Assembly: GCF_024519455.1 (NCBI RefSeq)
Contig: NZ_JALJRY010000013.1
Span: forward strand, 1-64,000
Direction: 5' to 3'
Length of the DNA: 64,000 nt
DNA from: Streptomyces sp. STR69
GTDB taxonomy: Bacteria; Actinomycetota; Actinomycetes; Streptomycetales; Streptomycetaceae
Within the stretch, counting starts at the first letter, position 1, and each line of letters starts with the position of its first letter. The notes beneath the pieces are model-generated. The model saw only the letters and a program-made list of their open reading frames with translations, was not told the DNA's origin and made no database searches. The position numbers were made by a program, and so were the translations under genes. Below are positions 34,878-43,863 of this stretch, piece after piece.

Positions 34878-35786
34878 GTGCCAGTGGAACTTCGGCAGCT
34901 TCGCTACTTCGTTGCCGTCGCGGAGGCCCTGCACTTTGGGCGCGCGGCCGAGCGACTACACATCTCCACGCCCACGCTCAGCCAGCAGATCAAGGCGGTC
35001 GAGCGCGAGATCGGCGCGCCGCTGCTGATCCGGCACAGTCGCGGCGTACGGCTGATGCCCGCGGGAGAGGTCCTGCTTCATACGGCCAAGGAGGCGCTGC
35101 GAGCGACCGACCACGCACTTCGGGAGACGCGCCGCGCAGCGGGTGTCGACGACCCGGTACTGCGCTTCGGGCTACTGAACGGGGTGCCGCCGTGGCTCCC
35201 GGGACAGATCGAGGAGCTACTGGCCGACCACGTGCCAGGCTGCCGGATGACACTGCTGGGCGGCACGACCGCGCAGCAGCTCGCGATGCTGGAGGGCGGC
35301 GAGGTCGACCTCGCACTGCTGCGCGTCCCGTCCGCGTCGCCCGAGGGCGTACAACGGGTGGAGGTCGCCGAGGAGGAGCTCGGCGTGCTGATGTCGGCGG
35401 CCAATCCACTTGCCGCACGAGAGGTCGTTGATCCGACCGATCTCGCCGGCCATGAACTGATCCTCTTCGCGAGAGAGTTCGCGCCCGACGTGCACGACGC
35501 GATGGTGAACCGCCTGCACGCCCTCGGCGCCGATGTCGCTCTCAGCGAGAGCGCGATGCCTCATGCGCAGTTGCGCGCCGTGCTACCGCTGCGGCCCGCT
35601 GCGTTCAGCCTGAGCTCGGCTCGCGCCGTCTCGCCGCCAGACCTTGTCTGGCGGCCGCTCCGGAACGCCCCACTGTCGATCACGTACGCCGCCGCATGGC
35701 GCACGGACAGCCACAATCCGGCACTCCGCGCCCTCCTGCCCATTCTGACCAGGAACGTTAGTCTGCGCCGAACGACCATTCGATAA
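34878..35786 (+). CDS. LysR-family transcriptional regulator
   Basis: A 302-residue LysR regulator. The winged helix-turn-helix is at residues 4-62 (ELRQLRYFVAVAEALHFGRA, then AERLHISTPTLSQQIKAVER), and a periplasmic-binding-protein-like effector domain makes up the remainder. Two GTG codons can start it (34878 and 34884); the second gives the canonical MELRQLRYF. Neither has a clear ribosome-binding site. The SDR gene 40 bases downstream in the same direction is its probable target or partner. Confidence 0.85.
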   Translation: MPVELRQLRYFVAVAEALHFGRAAERLHISTPTLSQQIKAVEREIGAPLLIRHSRGVRLMPAGEVLLHTAKEALRATDHALRETRRAAGVDDPVLRFGLLNGVPPWLPGQIEELLADHVPGCRMTLLGGTTAQQLAMLEGGEVDLALLRVPSASPEGVQRVEVAEEELGVLMSAANPLAAREVVDPTDLAGHELILFAREFAPDVHDAMVNRLHALGADVALSESAMPHAQLRAVLPLRPAAFSLSSARAVSPPDLVWRPLRNAPLSITYAAAWRTDSHNPALRALLPILTRNVSLRRTTIR

Positions 35787-35829
35787 CACGACGTGGACGC
35801 ACGATCAGGCTCGATGATCCGGTAGGGCC

Positions 35830-36543
35830 ATGACCACAGAACACGTCATCATCGTCGGTGGTAGCTCCGGCATGGGACTCGCGCTGGCCGAGACCCTGCT
35901 CTCCGAGGGTTCCGAGGTCACCATCGCCTCCCGCTCCCCCGAACGCCTGGAAGAGGCAAGGCGCTCTCTTGCGTCGGATCGCGTACGGACCGTTCAGGCC
36001 GACATCACCCATGAGAACGACGTCGCGCGCCTCTTCAACGAGCCCGCAGACCACGTTGTGACAACCGCGGTCGACGGGGCCGGCGCCTATCAGCCCATCG
36101 CCGAGTTCGACGTGGCCACGGCCCGCGGGGTGCTCGACTCCAAGCTCATCGGTGCTGTCCTCCTCGCCAAGCACGCCGCCCCTGCCCTCCGGCCCGGCGG
36201 ATCGATCACCCTTACTTCGGGCATCGCCGCATACCGTCCCAGCCCGCGCGGCTCGATGGTCGCGGCCGTGAACGGAGCGCTCGCCTCGTTCGCCCGCGCG
36301 GCTGCCTTGGAGCTGGCCCCGATCCGGGTGAACGTGATCTCCCCGGGCTGGGTCGACACCCCGGTGTGGGATCTCATCTCAGGCAGCGGCAAGGCCGCAA
36401 CCTTGGCCGCCAAGGCCGAAGCCCTCCCCGTCGGCCGCGTGGGCCGCCCTGAGGACATCGCCCACGCCACCGTGGCGCTGATGCGCAACGGCTTCATCAC
36501 AGGCACCGTCCTGCACGCCGACGGTGGCCACCGCCTTGTGTAA
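35830..36543 (+). CDS. SDR-family oxidoreductase with atypical active site
   Basis: A 237-residue Rossmann-fold short-chain dehydrogenase. The cofactor motif is VGGSSGMGLALAETLL, and the C-terminus VNVISPGWVDTPVW and ITGTVLHADGGHRLV is standard. The catalytic region reads SGIAAYRPSPRGSMVAAVNG: the usual YxxxK is replaced by a Ser/Asn arrangement seen in a divergent SDR subgroup. It lies directly after the LysR gene, probably regulated by it. Substrate not predictable. Confidence 0.82.
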   Translation: MTTEHVIIVGGSSGMGLALAETLLSEGSEVTIASRSPERLEEARRSLASDRVRTVQADITHENDVARLFNEPADHVVTTAVDGAGAYQPIAEFDVATARGVLDSKLIGAVLLAKHAAPALRPGGSITLTSGIAAYRPSPRGSMVAAVNGALASFARAAALELAPIRVNVISPGWVDTPVWDLISGSGKAATLAAKAEALPVGRVGRPEDIAHATVALMRNGFITGTVLHADGGHRLV

Positions 36544-36626
36544 TCAGTCGGCGGGACGATGTCCCGATCATTGAGGACGGGACATGAGATATCGCCTCTC
36601 CAACGCGAAAGGGCTGTACGCCCTTC

Positions 36627-38066
36627 GTGTCTGAAGTGGCGAGTGTGTCGCATCCGGTGAGGACTGCGGCCCTTCATCCCCGGGCCTTCCTCGCCATCCG
36701 CCTCAACCACCTCAAACCGAGGTTGGAAAGAGCTCACTGCTACAGCAAGGGAATCCGGCTTTCTCGCAAGATTGAGCAGGCGTGCTTCGATGATGTGGGC
36801 TGCCGGATCATTACCGCGAACCGAAGAGTCGACCATTCTACGCTCGCTCGGTTCATCAGACGTCATCGGGCGGCTTTGAAGCTACTGTTTGTGCAGGCCC
36901 TGGCGGTGTGCGGTCGCCAACAGGGTCTGGTGAATCTGGCGGCTGTTGCGGTAGACGGCTCTCCCATGTTGGCAAACGCCTCACGCGGTTCCAACCAGCG
37001 CCTGCAGCGGCTTGAGAGCGTCATCTCGGAATGCGAAGCCGAGATCGACTCGATGCTCGACGACTCACTGGAACTCACCGGATTTTGTGAGGCGGTAGGC
37101 GGAACAGACGCGGATACCGAGGTGGCGCCGAATGAGTGGCCCCAGCTTTCGCGATTACTCGACCGGCGAAACCGGGCAGTCGTGGCCAGAGAGAGGCTGT
37201 TCGAGCGGGCTCTTCCTTCGGCTGGGGAGATCCGGCTCAAGGTCGAGGCCGCCGAGCGCATGGTGGCCCGGGCGGAGAAGCGACTGACCGCAGAATCTGA
37301 GGCTCATCAGAAGAAGCTGGAGGAGTACGCCGCGCGAACCAGTGCGGATCTGGCGGCGGGCCGCCGCGGGGCCAACGGCCGGCCGCCAGTGCCGATGGAG
37401 CACAAAACCGTAATCGTGCGGCAGCAGGAACGACTGGTCAGAGCCCAGGCATGGCTTGAGCGGGCCCGCAGCCCAAGACCTGTTCCTTCCCCGACCGCCC
37501 GGGCCTCGTTCAGCGACCCTGATTCACGGATGATGCTCAGCAAGCACGGCGGGTTCGTCCAGGGCTACAACATCCACATAGCGTGCGCCCGCCGCCAGTT
37601 CCTCCTGGCGATCGAGATTCAGGACAACCCGTCCGACATGACAGCCCTCGTCCCCATGGTGAACAAGACACAGGTCAACCGCCTTGCCGCCGGGATAGAG
37701 CAACCCATCCTGCTCTGGCTCGCCGACAGTGGATACGCCTCTACCTCGACATTCGAGGCCCTCGCTAATGTCCCGCTGCTGGTCTCGGTGACCAGCGAGG
37801 CCCACCAGGCAGGTTTCGAAGCGAAACGCGAAGGCCCTCGCGGCGGCCAGCACGAGATGTCAGCCCGCCTCGCCACACCTCTGGGCCGGCAGCAGTACCG
37901 ACAGCGAAGTGCCCTGGTCAAGCCCGGATTCGCCCAGCTCTTCCAACGTTTCGGACGTCGGCTCAACTACCGCGGACACGACGGCGTGGACACCGAGATC
38001 AAACTCCTCGGGGCGGTCCACAATCTCAGCAAACTCTTCGACCACAAGACCAGAACAAGCTCTTGA
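36627..38066 (+). CDS. IS1182-family transposase, possibly N-terminally shortened
   Basis: A 479-residue transposase. IKLS-type N-terminus (KGIRLSRKIEQACFDDVGCR), then RRVDHSTLARFIRRHRAALK, the first acidic site VAVDGSPMLANAS, a long coiled-coil insertion, the second site WLADSGYAS and the C-terminal DTEIKLLGAVHNLSKL match IS1182. The frame opens at GTG 36627, but family members usually have more residues before the KGI region, so the 5' end may be truncated. I see no clear inverted repeats around it. Downstream sequence belongs to a different transposase relic. Confidence 0.75.
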   Translation: MSEVASVSHPVRTAALHPRAFLAIRLNHLKPRLERAHCYSKGIRLSRKIEQACFDDVGCRIITANRRVDHSTLARFIRRHRAALKLLFVQALAVCGRQQGLVNLAAVAVDGSPMLANASRGSNQRLQRLESVISECEAEIDSMLDDSLELTGFCEAVGGTDADTEVAPNEWPQLSRLLDRRNRAVVARERLFERALPSAGEIRLKVEAAERMVARAEKRLTAESEAHQKKLEEYAARTSADLAAGRRGANGRPPVPMEHKTVIVRQQERLVRAQAWLERARSPRPVPSPTARASFSDPDSRMMLSKHGGFVQGYNIHIACARRQFLLAIEIQDNPSDMTALVPMVNKTQVNRLAAGIEQPILLWLADSGYASTSTFEALANVPLLVSVTSEAHQAGFEAKREGPRGGQHEMSARLATPLGRQQYRQRSALVKPGFAQLFQRFGRRLNYRGHDGVDTEIKLLGAVHNLSKLFDHKTRTSS

Positions 38067-38069
38067 CCC

Positions 38070-38265
38070 CTGCCGGACAGTAGTTACGCGGCAGCCTCTG
38101 CCCGTTCTCACGAACCCCGCGAAACCCTCCCGCCCCGGCCCCGGACGCCCACCCGGCCGCCCCAACTACCGGAAAGCCCCGTCTACAACGTGGGAAACGC
38201 CCTGCTCGAGAACGATCAACGAACAGACGAGCGACACCCCGAACGGTCAGCCTCTTGAACACCGC
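38070..38265 (+). pseudogene. Transposase remnant, Pro/Gly/Arg-rich C-terminal tail
   Basis: The frame reads PLPVLTNPAKPSRPGPGRPP, then GRPNYRKAPST, and the following frame keeps SDTPNGQPLEH. This is the characteristic tail of a group of Streptomyces transposases (KPGPGRPPGSKNRRPAPRYD). Only the tail remains and it is frameshifted. A larger relic of what looks like the same family lies at 39255-39690. Confidence 0.45.
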
Positions 38266-38380
38266 ACGTTTTATCGCAAGCTAAGACGACAAGGAACAAG
38301 GTCGGCGCCTGGATCACAAGATTCTGGAACGCGCCCGGGGCATCCGACCCGCTTGTGGCGGCCTCAGCTACGTTGACGGC

Positions 38381-39244
38381 ATGGCCGCGGAAATCGCCGA
38401 GTACGAACTGACCGACCCCTGGACGGGCTTCATCGCCGAGCCTCCAGCGGGTAGCGGCAGTGCGGGTGTACTTGTGCTGTCCGGATCGAGCGGCCGGATC
38501 GAGCGCGAACGCTGCCGGCTCTTCGCTCGTGCCGGCGTGACCGCAGCGACGGTCCGGTGGTTCGGCGGGCCCGGGCAGCCTCCCGGCATCTGTGAACTTC
38601 CTCTGGAAACCCTCGTAGAGGCGACTGTTCTGCTGCGCGAGCGCGGTGCCGAACGTGTCAGCATCCTGGGGCTCTCGAAGAGCGCCGAGGCGGCGTTGCT
38701 GGTGTCCACACTCTCAAACTGCGCTGATGCCGTGATCGCGCTTGCCCCCTCGTCGGTCGTGTGGGCCAACGTCGGCCCTGGACACGACAGCCGGGATCAC
38801 CCGTACCGATCCAGTTGGACCTGGCAGGGACAGTCCCTGCCCTTCGTCCCCTATGACGAATCCTGGCTCCCGCCGGAGCCTTCAGACACGCCGGTCGCCC
38901 TGCTCGACTGGTATGAATCCAGCCTCATGGCATATCAGGACCGCCTCGGCCTTGCGGCCATCCCGATCGAGAAGACCGACGCCGATCTGGTCCTGATCGC
39001 CGGCGGCGCCGACAAGATGTGGCCGTCCTTGCGGTTCGCCCACGAACTCGCCGACCGGCGTACCACGGCCGGACGCGAAACGATTGTGACCACCCACATC
39101 GACGCAGGCCACCGCATCACCTTCCCCAACGAGGTACCACCACCCCCCTCCACTCGCTTCGACCACGGTGGCACCCCCGAAGCCGGCGCGGCACTGGGAG
39201 CGGCCGCCTGGCCACACGTCATGGCAGCCATCCACGGCATCTGA
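38381..39244 (+). CDS. BAAT-type acyl-CoA thioester hydrolase/alpha-beta hydrolase
   Basis: A 287-residue alpha/beta hydrolase of the BAAT C-terminal-domain family. The nucleophile elbow is GLSKSAEAALL, the acid lies in LIAGGADKMWPS, and the His in IDAGHRITFP. Family members hydrolyse acyl-CoA or transfer acyl groups, but many bacterial ones have unknown substrates. The N-terminus (VLVLSGSSGRIERERCRLFA) is complete, and the length matches the stand-alone bacterial form. It is an intact gene between two transposase relics. Confidence 0.8.
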   Translation: MAAEIAEYELTDPWTGFIAEPPAGSGSAGVLVLSGSSGRIERERCRLFARAGVTAATVRWFGGPGQPPGICELPLETLVEATVLLRERGAERVSILGLSKSAEAALLVSTLSNCADAVIALAPSSVVWANVGPGHDSRDHPYRSSWTWQGQSLPFVPYDESWLPPEPSDTPVALLDWYESSLMAYQDRLGLAAIPIEKTDADLVLIAGGADKMWPSLRFAHELADRRTTAGRETIVTTHIDAGHRITFPNEVPPPPSTRFDHGGTPEAGAALGAAAWPHVMAAIHGI

Positions 39245-39254
39245 ACACCCCGGG

Positions 39255-39690
39255 CACCACCAACCAGGAAAGGGCGGCGAGCCGGCCCAGCACGGTGGGG
39301 AGTCCGTCTTCGGCGACCCGGCCCCATGGGACGACGAACCGGCCGTCACCGACACCCGCCTCTACGGCAAGGCCACCGCGCGCCTGCGACCGGCGCACCC
39401 CCGGCCGACCCGCCACGCTGCCGCACTCGGCCACGACGGCCCCTGCCGATCATCGAAGACACCGTCATCCGTCCGACCGTCGAACACCCGCCGTCCTGCA
39501 GGATCAACAAGCCGGCCCGGCTGCGGTGGTCCCGCACCGACGCCACCCCGGTCGATGTCGACCGCGGCCGGCAGGCTTTCCTACGGCGCTTCGACATTGA
39601 GCACATCAGACTCCCGGCAGGACCCGGCCCCGCGTACGCAACTCCGCCGCCGCCGACCGCTGGACCTGGCCCCGCCATGCCGTCGGTGAT
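39255..39690 (+). pseudogene. Degenerate transposase, several frameshifts
   Basis: Successive frames give GGESVFGDPAPWDDEPAVTD, then TRLYGKATA, then LPIIEDTVIRPTVEHPPSCR, INKPARLRWSRTDATPVDVD and FLRRFDIEHIRL. This follows the pattern of a Streptomyces transposase family (HGGEFVFGDPATW..., DTRLYGxATARAW..., LPIIEGTxIRLxVxxLP, FLRRFDLEHTFRLxKQTLGW). The expected TFRLxKQTLGW after the final EH is lost, and the last part continues in yet another frame. It is clearly dead. Confidence 0.6.
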
Positions 39691-39740
39691 GTTCGGCCAG
39701 GACGGCAGGATGACACCGCAACCGCCTCCTCCGCCGCCGC

Positions 39741-39985
39741 CCGTGCCGTCTCACCTGCTCGAAGTCGGCGGCCATCACCTGGCCGAGGTCCGCGTCGTAC
39801 CCGGCAGTCGTGATGCCGTTCTGGACCTGCCGCAACTACGCGCGGCTGTCCCAGTTCCCGCCGGACCACGCGTACGTCTGCCGGCCCCAGGCAATCTTCC
39901 CGTTGTCGAAGAGTTCCTTGATCACGCGCCCTGGCCGACGGCGGAACGTTGGTAGAGGTCTTGATGCTCTGCGCATAGATCACCA
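39741..39985 (-). pseudogene. Remnant resembling the C-terminus of a DUF1906 (glycoside-hydrolase-like) protein
   Basis: Read on the minus strand: GMVIYAQSIKTSTN, then after a frame change VIKELFDNGKIAWGRQTYAW and SGGNWDSRA, a TAG, and LRQVQNGITTAGYDADLGQV, MAADFEQ. This order (GIYSxxS..., WSGGxWDSRAxxRQ, G...VDxDxxxxADFGQ) recalls the end of secreted DUF1906 proteins, which have a GH25-like barrel. One frameshift and one stop make it a pseudogene. The family call is moderate. Confidence 0.4.
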
Positions 39986-40188
39986 TCCCGGTCGGTCCGG
40001 ACCGACTGCCCTCGCCCCCGCGCACCCGGCGCCGCAGCGGGACGCCGAGGCACTCGAAGACTGGCCAGCAGCAGTTCGGCCAACACCCAACAGGCGCCGG
40101 ACAGATCACCGAGGCACGGGGCGACGCCGCATCCAACTCCGCAGACACTCACCAAGACGAGGGCAGGCAGCACAGCGCGGTCGGCGGA

Positions 40189-40986
40189 TCAGTAACGGTA
40201 GCCGGGCCAGTGAGGGGCCTCCCAACGATCGTCGCCGGAGAGGCCGAGCAGTCGTATTCGGTGGAGCAGTTCCTCTGATACGCCATGGGCCCGGAGCCGG
40301 GCAGGGGCATTGCGGACCAGCCAGGCGGTCAGCTCGATGCGTTTCTCGTCCTCGTTCTCCCAAGAATCCCAGGGGAGTTGATCTCCGAGCAGGTCGTACT
40401 CCCACTTTGCTGCCGCCTCGGCGAGGTGGTCGTCGGCCGGGTGGTCAGTCAGCGTTTCCCATGTGGTGAGCCACGGGGTCACCGAGGCAGACGCCTCGGT
40501 GACCAATGCCAGAACCTCGTACGCGGGTACTGCGGGATCGGGATCGGTGAGCGTGTCGGCCCACCAGACGTGCAGGAAGTCCCTGATTGCTTCGGCCTGC
40601 GCGGTGGGCCACTGCTGCCAATGACCGCGAGCGAACGAGCGGCCGACTTCCTCGAACCCGTCGTGCGGCTCGACGGAGCCTTCGAGGAGGGCCGTGGCCA
40701 ACTGGGGCAGGATCCGGCGCAGTACGGATGCGTGGTCATTCCAGTCGGTGGCCTGCCACGTGCGGTGCAGGAGGTCAAGATCCAGCTCGGTGTCGGGAAC
40801 CTTGAGCTGCGCGAGTTCTTCGGCGCTGCCCCAGTGGCACTCGCAGTTGTGCTCGTCGGGGTGGGCCGTCATCCCGCCGAAGGCAGTGGCCAGGCCGTCG
40901 AGCGCGGCAGCGAGGCGACGTCGTGCGGAGGGCTGGTCGGGATTCATCAAGGCGTTCGCATTCAGGACTCCGGGAGCTTCCGCCAT
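40189..40986 (-). CDS. Hypothetical protein, 265 residues, conserved-looking
   Basis: I do not recognise a named domain. The protein is soluble, helical and rich in Trp and acidic residues. CECHWGSAEELAQLKVPDTE carries a Cys-x-Cys-His that could bind metal. The C-terminus reads LRAHGVSEELLHRIRLLGLS. Codon use is clean and a frame of this length is unlikely to be chance. The start could be ATG 40986 or the internal ATG at 40947 (MNPDQPSARRRL). It stands between relics and may be one of the few working genes here. Confidence 0.6.
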   Translation of the reverse strand: MAEAPGVLNANALMNPDQPSARRRLAAALDGLATAFGGMTAHPDEHNCECHWGSAEELAQLKVPDTELDLDLLHRTWQATDWNDHASVLRRILPQLATALLEGSVEPHDGFEEVGRSFARGHWQQWPTAQAEAIRDFLHVWWADTLTDPDPAVPAYEVLALVTEASASVTPWLTTWETLTDHPADDHLAEAAAKWEYDLLGDQLPWDSWENEDEKRIELTAWLVRNAPARLRAHGVSEELLHRIRLLGLSGDDRWEAPHWPGYRY

Positions 40987-41071
40987 CCGAAGATCGCCAA
41001 CTTACCCGGGTGGTTCTCGGGCCGCCACCGACATAGCGCATCCCGTCTCCCCCGACGCTTGAGATCGCCCA

Positions 41072-41314
41072 TCAGCGTGCACAGTCGGCGCAGGCTGCGA
41101 GGGCGGGGTGAGCGCCTTCGTAGGTGGTGTGGTTGTCACGGACCTCCCACCGGACGAAGCCTCAGACCTTGAACCGCGTCACGGTGTCCTCGGCCGGCCA
41201 GATGTCGACATCGTGCCGGCTGCAGGCGGCGAGCGGGGCACCGTACTCGCGCGGCCAGTGGCGGAACTGGGCGAGGCAGCAGCGGATATCGGCCAAAGCC
41301 GCAGTCTCCGGCAC
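41072..41314 (-). pseudogene. Two small protein-like frames, relics or short genes
   Basis: From GTG 41314 a minus frame reads VPETAALADIRCCLAQFRHW, then PREYGAPLAACSRHDVDIWP and AEDTVTRFKV, and stops at 41162. Straight after the stop the same frame reads GFVRWEVRDNHTTYEGAHPA, then LAACADCAR. Similar FxRWxIRD...TYEG segments occur in small Streptomyces DUF7848-like proteins. So this may be the C-terminus of one small protein followed by a piece of another. Confidence is low. The following 41315-41616 holds only an open plus frame without domain and the FHA promoter. Confidence 0.25.
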
Positions 41315-41616
41315 TCGGCTCGAAGAGCTTTGTGCGAGAGTCCTCGCGCATGCAACCGCCGCACTCCTTCAGCGGTGTTAACGAATGGGGCTCGTGTGCT
41401 CCTTCGACCTGCGTGCGGAACAGTGGAAGGAATAGGGGTAAACGGGGTGTGCGCGATGACCAGCGCTCGTATGCCTGCCTTGTCCGGAAGAGAAACAGCT
41501 CGGACCGGGGGCCGGGAATTCGGGATCGGTAACGAGCAACAGATGTGCGTCGGGCCGCTCGATGTGCAGCCGTCGGCCTGCACCGGAAAGGCACCCACGG
41601 CCGGAATCGGGGGACG

Positions 41617-42396
41617 ATGAGCGGCGTACTGATCCATGTGCCACAGGACCCGCCGCTGACGCTACGGCTCGGCGCGGGTGAGGTCGCCCGCTTCGGGCGC
41701 GGCTCGGACACGGTCGCCGTGGAGTTGCGGCTCGACGATCCGGCGGTGTCACGGCTGGCCGGGGAGATCCGGGTGAGCGAGGATCACTGGCTGCTGAGCA
41801 ACCTCAGCGCCACACAGAGCTATCTGGTCGAGAACCCGGAGGGCGCGGGCGAGTATCTGCGAGTGCCGCCGCGCCGCCTCGGGGCGCCCATTCCCTTCGA
41901 GTTCGCGCGTGTTGTCCTGCCCACCCGGGACCGGGTGGTGAGTTTCCAGGTGTTCGCCCCCGACCATGTGTACCTGGACCCTCAGGGGGCGGTCGGCGGC
42001 CGTCCGGGCACGCAGACCCTGACCGCGTACTCGCTCGACGAGACCGCGACGTACTTTCTGGTTCTGGTCGCCCTGTGCGAGCCGCGGCTGCGCGACGAGT
42101 CCGCACTGGCTGTTCCGACCACGCCCGAGATCGTCGAACGTCTGCGGCAACTGCCGCAGTGCGCGCGCCTCACCGCCCGCGGGGTGAGTGCTCACATCGA
42201 CTACCTCGCCGAGGAGAAGCTGCGCATCGTCCTGCCGGAGTCGCGTGATGCGGGCCGGGGTGCCCGCCGCAACGGCAAGCGTGAGGCGCTGGTGGGAATC
42301 GCCCTGCGGTTCGGGGTGGTCGGCGAGTCCCATCTGGGGTTGCTTCCGTCACGTTCGGCGGCCACCTGCAACAGCGCCCAGGCGGTGGGCCGGTGA
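41617..42396 (+). CDS. FHA-domain protein
   Basis: A 259-residue protein with an N-terminal FHA-like fold: ELRLDDPAVSRLAGEIRVSE contains the Ser-Arg of the phosphothreonine-binding loop, followed by HWLLSNLSATQSYLVE with the conserved Asn. FHA domains read phosphothreonine. The C-terminal half (SLDETATYFLVLVALCEPRL and similar) is helical, and DYLAEEKLRIVLP may form a winged helix. The start at 41617 follows GGGGGA. The kinase gene overlaps its stop by four bases (GTGA), so they are translated together. It is most likely a partner or substrate-reader for that kinase. Confidence 0.82.
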   Translation: MSGVLIHVPQDPPLTLRLGAGEVARFGRGSDTVAVELRLDDPAVSRLAGEIRVSEDHWLLSNLSATQSYLVENPEGAGEYLRVPPRRLGAPIPFEFARVVLPTRDRVVSFQVFAPDHVYLDPQGAVGGRPGTQTLTAYSLDETATYFLVLVALCEPRLRDESALAVPTTPEIVERLRQLPQCARLTARGVSAHIDYLAEEKLRIVLPESRDAGRGARRNGKREALVGIALRFGVVGESHLGLLPSRSAATCNSAQAVGR

Positions 42397-43823
42397 GCCG
42401 TGCGACCGAGGCCGAGCGCGTTCCGGCCGGTTACCGGGTCGGAGACTGGGAGGTGGGGGAACCGATCGCGGACGGGGGCTGGGGATGGGTCTACGAGGGC
42501 CGGAGCGTGCGCGGGACGGATGACCACCCGGCTGTCGTCGCGTTGAAATTCCTGCCCACGTCCGGACTCGCCCCTCGGCAGGCGCGCGGGCTGCTGGAAT
42601 GTGCCCACCGGGAGCGCGAGTTCGGGCGCCGGACGCGGCATCCCAGGCTGATCCGGGTGCTCGACTCACTCGTACTGGACGAACCGGACAACCCCGAACT
42701 CGACGGCGCGATCGTGCTGGTGATGGAGCGTGCCGAACGCAGTCTGCGTCAACTCCTCGCGGGTGAGGCGGGGTTGGCGGACGGGCAGGCCGAGCGGGTC
42801 CTGACGGAGATCTGCGAGGGGCTCGCCCATCTGCACGATCTGGGCTGGGTGCACGGCGATCTCAAGCCCGACAACGTTCTCCTCATGGCGGACGGATCGG
42901 TTCGCCTGTCGGATTTCGGGCTGGCCTCGGAACTCGACGGCACCCACGGCACGCACGCGTGGATCCCGCCCCTGGGCACGCCCGACTATCTGCCGCCCGA
43001 GCGCTGGAAGGCCCCGCTGGGCGAACGCGGTGTGCAGGCGCGTCCGAGCGCCGACATCTGGGCGCTCGGCGTCATGGTCCACCAGATGTTCACCGGCGGC
43101 ATCTCGCCCTTCCCCGGCGCGACCCCGGCCGCGCGGGGAGCCGCGGCGCAGGAGTACGCGGGCGGACGGTCGCCTCTGCGGCTGGATCCCGCCGTACCGC
43201 CGTTCTGGCGCGATCTGGCCACCGACTGCCTCGCCCCCACCCATGAGGCACGCGCCGCCTGCACCGCGGGAGCCCTGCTGGCCCGCATCGGTACGTCCGC
43301 CCATGGCGACGAGGCCGCGGCCGACGGCACGGGTGCGGCGCGTGCCCGCCGGCATCGGCGCCGTCGGCGGGTCGTTCTCGGCGCCGCGGCGGCCACGGCC
43401 TTGTGTGCGGCGGCGGTCGCCGGATGGGCGTACGTCGCGGACGACAACGGCACGAAGCGGGACGGCCCGGTTCATGCCGAGAACGTCTCCGACACCGCCG
43501 GTCCCGCCCCCATCACGGTGTACAACGTGGAGCCGACCTGCCGGGCCCATGCGGCCGACCGTGATCAGCAGTGCAGCCTCGGTCTGGCGATCGACCCGCT
43601 GGCGCCCTACACCGTCGCCAACGTGGTAACCACCCGTGTGTGGCACGGAGACGTCCTCACGGCGCAGTGCCGGTTGCCTCAAGGGCTGCCGGTGACCGAC
43701 GAGTTCGGTACCCGTTCCACCGAGTGGTACCGCGTCCGGTTGCCGGGCGGCGCGGCCGACTCCACCGCGTGGTTCCCCGCCGTGCGCACGAAGGACCGGC
43801 CCGCCCTGCCCACCTGCCGATGA
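42393..43823 (+). CDS. Membrane-anchored serine/threonine protein kinase
   Basis: A 476-residue Hanks-type kinase. Gly loop ADGGWGWVYEG (residues 27-37), ATP lysine Lys52 in VALKF, catalytic loop HGDLKPDN (154-161, with Gly in place of the usual Arg before Asp), DFG at 174-176 and GTPDYLPPERW of the activation segment. A basic juxtamembrane run is followed by one transmembrane helix (about 325-345) and a secreted C-terminal domain of about 130 residues with three or more Cys. HGD in place of HRD suggests regulation without activation-loop phosphorylation. The GTG start overlaps the FHA stop. Confidence 0.88.
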   Translation: MSRATEAERVPAGYRVGDWEVGEPIADGGWGWVYEGRSVRGTDDHPAVVALKFLPTSGLAPRQARGLLECAHREREFGRRTRHPRLIRVLDSLVLDEPDNPELDGAIVLVMERAERSLRQLLAGEAGLADGQAERVLTEICEGLAHLHDLGWVHGDLKPDNVLLMADGSVRLSDFGLASELDGTHGTHAWIPPLGTPDYLPPERWKAPLGERGVQARPSADIWALGVMVHQMFTGGISPFPGATPAARGAAAQEYAGGRSPLRLDPAVPPFWRDLATDCLAPTHEARAACTAGALLARIGTSAHGDEAAADGTGAARARRHRRRRRVVLGAAAATALCAAAVAGWAYVADDNGTKRDGPVHAENVSDTAGPAPITVYNVEPTCRAHAADRDQQCSLGLAIDPLAPYTVANVVTTRVWHGDVLTAQCRLPQGLPVTDEFGTRSTEWYRVRLPGGAADSTAWFPAVRTKDRPALPTCR

Positions 43824-43825
43824 GG

Positions 43826-43863
43826 CCGCATGCACCTGATCCGGCCGGATCAGGTGCATGCGG
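43826..43863. terminator. Perfect 38-bp palindrome between convergent genes
   Basis: CCGCATGCACCTGATCCGG is followed directly by its exact complement, with no loop. It starts two bases after the kinase stop and contains the stop codon of the converging M23 gene, so it probably terminates both. Confidence 0.8.
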
